NCBI RefSeq assembly: GCF_030269125.1
Contig: NZ_BSSM01000016.1
Location: 141,090-205,089, forward strand
Direction of reading: 5' to 3'
DNA: 64,000 nucleotides
Source of the DNA: Streptomyces hygroscopicus subsp. hygroscopicus
GTDB taxonomy: Bacteria; Actinomycetota; Actinomycetes; Streptomycetales; Streptomycetaceae
Below, piece after piece: positions 62,075-64,000 of the stretch. The first letter of the stretch is position 1. The number at the start of each line of letters is the position of its first letter. The notes below the pieces were generated by a model that was not told where the DNA came from, did no database searches, and worked only from the letters and a program-made list of their open reading frames with translations. The position numbers and the translations under genes were made by a program.

Positions 62075-63293
62075 GGCCACGCGCTCACCGCGGGGGAGGA
62101 CGGTGATCCCGGACGTGCGTCCGACGGGGGAGCACCGGGCCGCACCGGTGAACCGGCCGACCGCGTCGCCGAGTCGCCCGGGGGCCGGGATCGTCGGACG
62201 CGGGCAGGCCCCGGGAGTCACCCGTGCCCGCGAACGCCCGGAAGTGGTGACGGGCTGCCTGAGCGGTGATTGCCCAAGGTGGCAGCGGCGCGGCGAGAGG
62301 ACCGGGGCGGAGCGGCGGTGGGGCGGTCGACAGCACATGGCACGGCAGGTGCCGTGCCGGCCCTGCTCGTCGTGGTGACGGCCCGGGGGTGTGCCGGCCG
62401 GTTCCCGGCGTCGGGTCATGCCGCTTTCGCCGGGCAGCGTACGGATTCTGCCGCGGTGGCCGGCGTCGCCGGTCGGGCACACGCCGACCGGACGGCCCGG
62501 TCGGCGGAGGACCGGGCCTGCCGTCCGACCCTGCTCCACGGCCGCGTGAAGAAGGCCGTCATCGAAGCACCGGCCGACGGAGCCGAGCCGAAAGCGGCAT
62601 CGACGGCGCACGTGGCCGAGGCGGTGAGCGGCGCCCTGTCCCGGGCGTGCCCGGTCGCGGCGACAACGGGCTCCTCACCACCGGTTTCCCTGTCCGCCCT
62701 GTCCGTTCCGCGGGTGCGGGCCGATCCGCCGATCGCGCCTTCGGCGTCCGCGGCACGGACGACCTCCCACCGTCCGTCCGCCGCCCGGTCGTCGCCGGTG
62801 CGCGCTCATGGACGGTGAGCGTGGTCGAGGCCGGGGCCGTGTCCGCCTTCGGGTGTGCCGGTCGGGGCGGTGCTGCCGGTCCCGGCAGTGTGGGCGGCAA
62901 GGTGGTCCTGCCCCCGGCCGGTGCCTTCGGCGCGTTCGAGCGCGTGCCGGCGCCGCGGCCTCCGACGGTCGTGGCTGCGTGGTCGTGCCCTCACCGTGGG
63001 TCCGCTGACCGCGCACACCGCCTCGCTGATCGGGGCACGCTCTTCATCGCCCTGGGAGCGGACTGTCCTGTTCTTCGACGGTGCGTCAGCCCTGCCTTCC
63101 GATGAGGGGGGCGGGGGCGGAGGCGGGGTTGGAGGAGCGCCTCATGGCCGTCGGCCGTGCCATGCCGGACGGTGTCCTGCTGCCGGCCGTCGCGGCCGTC
63201 GCGGCGCTCACCGGCGTGCTTCTGCCGCTAAGGCCACGGCGGACGCGAAGGCCGAAGCCCCGGGCCGGCGCGGAGGACCCCGTACGGCGTTCC
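62075..63293. other. 1.2-kb apparently degenerate region
   Basis: All frames are interrupted or have non-coding composition, and no start with a ribosome site leads to a recognisable product. The last open piece (plus strand, ending TGA at 63297-63299) reads MPDGVLLPAVAAVAALTGVLLPLRPRRTRR, like the final helix and tail of an MFS-type transporter, and is followed at once by a perfect hairpin. The region may therefore be the wreck of a transporter gene, but I cannot assemble it. Confidence 0.4.
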
Positions 63294-63344
63294 GGCTGAA
63301 CGGCCCCGCCCGCGCCCGCCGGGCGCGGGCGGGGCCGTTCAGCC
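63294..63344. terminator. 24-bp perfect hairpin
   Basis: Arms 63294-63317 and 63321-63344 are exact complements over 24 bases (beginning GGCTGAACGGCC), with a 3-base loop. It directly follows a stop codon of a degenerate plus-strand frame and faces the end of the minus-strand rhodanese gene. It is likely a bidirectional terminator. Confidence 0.85.
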
Positions 63345-63530
63345 TGCGGCGCCCGGTCCACCGCCGGGACGCCGGGGACGGCCGTACCCCCCTGCGCATC
63401 CGTCGGCGGCCGGCGATCGGCTGAGGGCGGCCGGTCTGGCCGCCGGGACCGCGGGGTGGTCCCGTGGCGCCGCTCGCCAGGGACGTCACACACGTGGATC
63501 GCCGCGGGCCGGGCGGCCGGCCGGGATGGG
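63345..63530. other. Gap before the rhodanese gene end
   Basis: No feature is recognised in these 186 bases. Confidence 0.4.
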
Positions 63531-64000
63531 TCAGGCGGCGGTTTCCCAGGCGCCGTATCCGCCGAGGAGGTCGTAGACGTCGGTGCGGCCGTTGTGGCGG
63601 ATGAGGCTGGCGGCGATGGAGGAGCGGTGGCCGCCGGCGCAGTGGACGACGAGGGGGCCTTCGGCGGGGACTTCGTCGAGGCGCTTGGCGAGTTCGGCGA
63701 GGGGGATGTGGAGGGCGCCTTCGATGGAGCGGCCTTCGTCGCGTTCGCCGCAGTTGCGGACGTCGAGGACGAGCGGGGGCTGGGGGGAGGCGAGCTGTTC
63801 GCGCAGGGTTTCGGCGGTGAGCCGGGCGGCCTGGCGGATCTGGTCGGGGTGGGCGTGGAAGAGCTGCTCGGGATCGGCGGCGTAGCCGTGGACGCGGTCG
63901 AAGCCGATGCGGGCGAGGCGGGTGACGGTTTCCTCGGCGCGGCCCTCGGGGGCGATGATGAGGATTTCGTCCTGGGGGGTGAGGACGCTGCCGGCCTGTT
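63531..64000 (-). CDS. Rhodanese-domain C-terminus of an MBL-fold/rhodanese protein (partial)
   Basis: The minus-strand frame enters from beyond the window and ends with TGA at 63531-63533; 156 residues are visible. The C-terminal part is a complete rhodanese-like domain: LVLDVRNCGERDEGRSIEGALHIPLAELAKRL, the active-site loop VVHCAGGHRSS with the sulfur-accepting Cys, and LLGGYGAWE. The preceding text (EILIIAPEGRAEETVTRLARIGFDRVHGY) is the linking domain found after a metallo-beta-lactamase domain in persulfide-dioxygenase-like proteins. The N-terminal MBL part is outside the window, so that half is inferred. Confidence 0.85.
   Translation of the reverse strand, partial: QAGSVLTPQDEILIIAPEGRAEETVTRLARIGFDRVHGYAADPEQLFHAHPDQIRQAARLTAETLREQLASPQPPLVLDVRNCGERDEGRSIEGALHIPLAELAKRLDEVPAEGPLVVHCAGGHRSSIAASLIRHNGRTDVYDLLGGYGAWETAA

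Overview
The window is very GC-rich actinomycete chromosome and almost certainly Streptomyces. The support is codon use with G or C in nearly every third position, a ScbR-like TetR protein, a PAS/GAF/SpoIIE/HATPase regulator, LCP and TerD proteins, a FurA-KatG pair, and a rifamycin monooxygenase behind a rifamycin-associated element. No integrase, transposase, CRISPR array or phage gene was seen. The accessory character shows in resistance genes, scattered regulators and an unusual number of decaying genes.

Layout. 0-9.4 kb: TerD-like protein, ArsR regulator, LCP cell-wall ligase, class II amidotransferase, lamin-tail secreted protein, TIGR01777 epimerase, a divergent GntR/CynX-type MFS pair, and a ScbR-like TetR gene. 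9.5-10.3 kb: a frameshifted methyltransferase relic. 10.5-18.8 kb: MMPL exporter, a second ctaD coupled to a small tail-anchored coiled-coil protein, a PIG-V-like mannosyltransferase, a ferredoxin-MBL hydrolase with a DUF2267 protein, and a hydrolase lacking its nucleophile. 18.9-23.8 kb: an intact response regulator/histidine kinase pair and an intact GT2 glycosyltransferase among wreckage: a truncated membrane protein fused by deletion to a truncated DUF2064 protein, a twice-frameshifted NAD epimerase, and a shortened zinc-ribbon protein. 24-30.7 kb: a penicillin-binding protein, two converging SpoIIE-type phosphatases whose ends overlap, a tiny membrane protein and a TetR repressor. 30.9-35.8 kb: a molybdenum aldehyde/xanthine oxidoreductase operon (2Fe-2S, FAD, Moco subunits plus XdhC) behind paired palindromic operators. 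35.8-43.3 kb: an FAD monooxygenase with a perfect 18-bp palindrome, small conserved proteins, an SGNH hydrolase, rox with its RAE, and an SDR/TetR divergent pair with twin operators. 43.6-52.7 kb: a small secreted protein, tandem 25-bp repeats, a secreted trypsin-like protease, an acetate-transporter family protein, an ion-channel-like protein, furA-katG, a class A beta-lactamase, an ArsR regulator and a VOC protein. 52.8-58.1 kb: a 5.1-kb segment bracketed by two 195-bp near-identical direct repeats, each encoding a class II tRNA-like RNA with no normal anticodon loop. Inside are a CmlR-type chloramphenicol exporter, a frameshifted VOC gene, an XRE-PNPOx fusion, and a divergent CBS-BON/universal stress protein pair. 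58.1-64 kb: an amidohydrolase, an APC permease and a divergent TetR gene (probably one unit), 1.2 kb of apparently degenerate DNA ending in a 24-bp perfect hairpin, and the 3' end of a rhodanese-containing hydrolase.

Functional themes are drug resistance (rox, bla, cmlR-like, MMPL), oxidative or redox stress (furA-katG, Moco oxidase, USP/CBS with a DevR-like box), and local regulator-target pairs with visible operators. The signal most worth following is the duplicated tRNA-like element. The second theme is local gene decay at 9.5-23.8 kb, with a deletion scar, a 7-bp tandem duplication, a lost start codon and a lost catalytic serine. Those changes are harder to blame on sequencing error than single indels.
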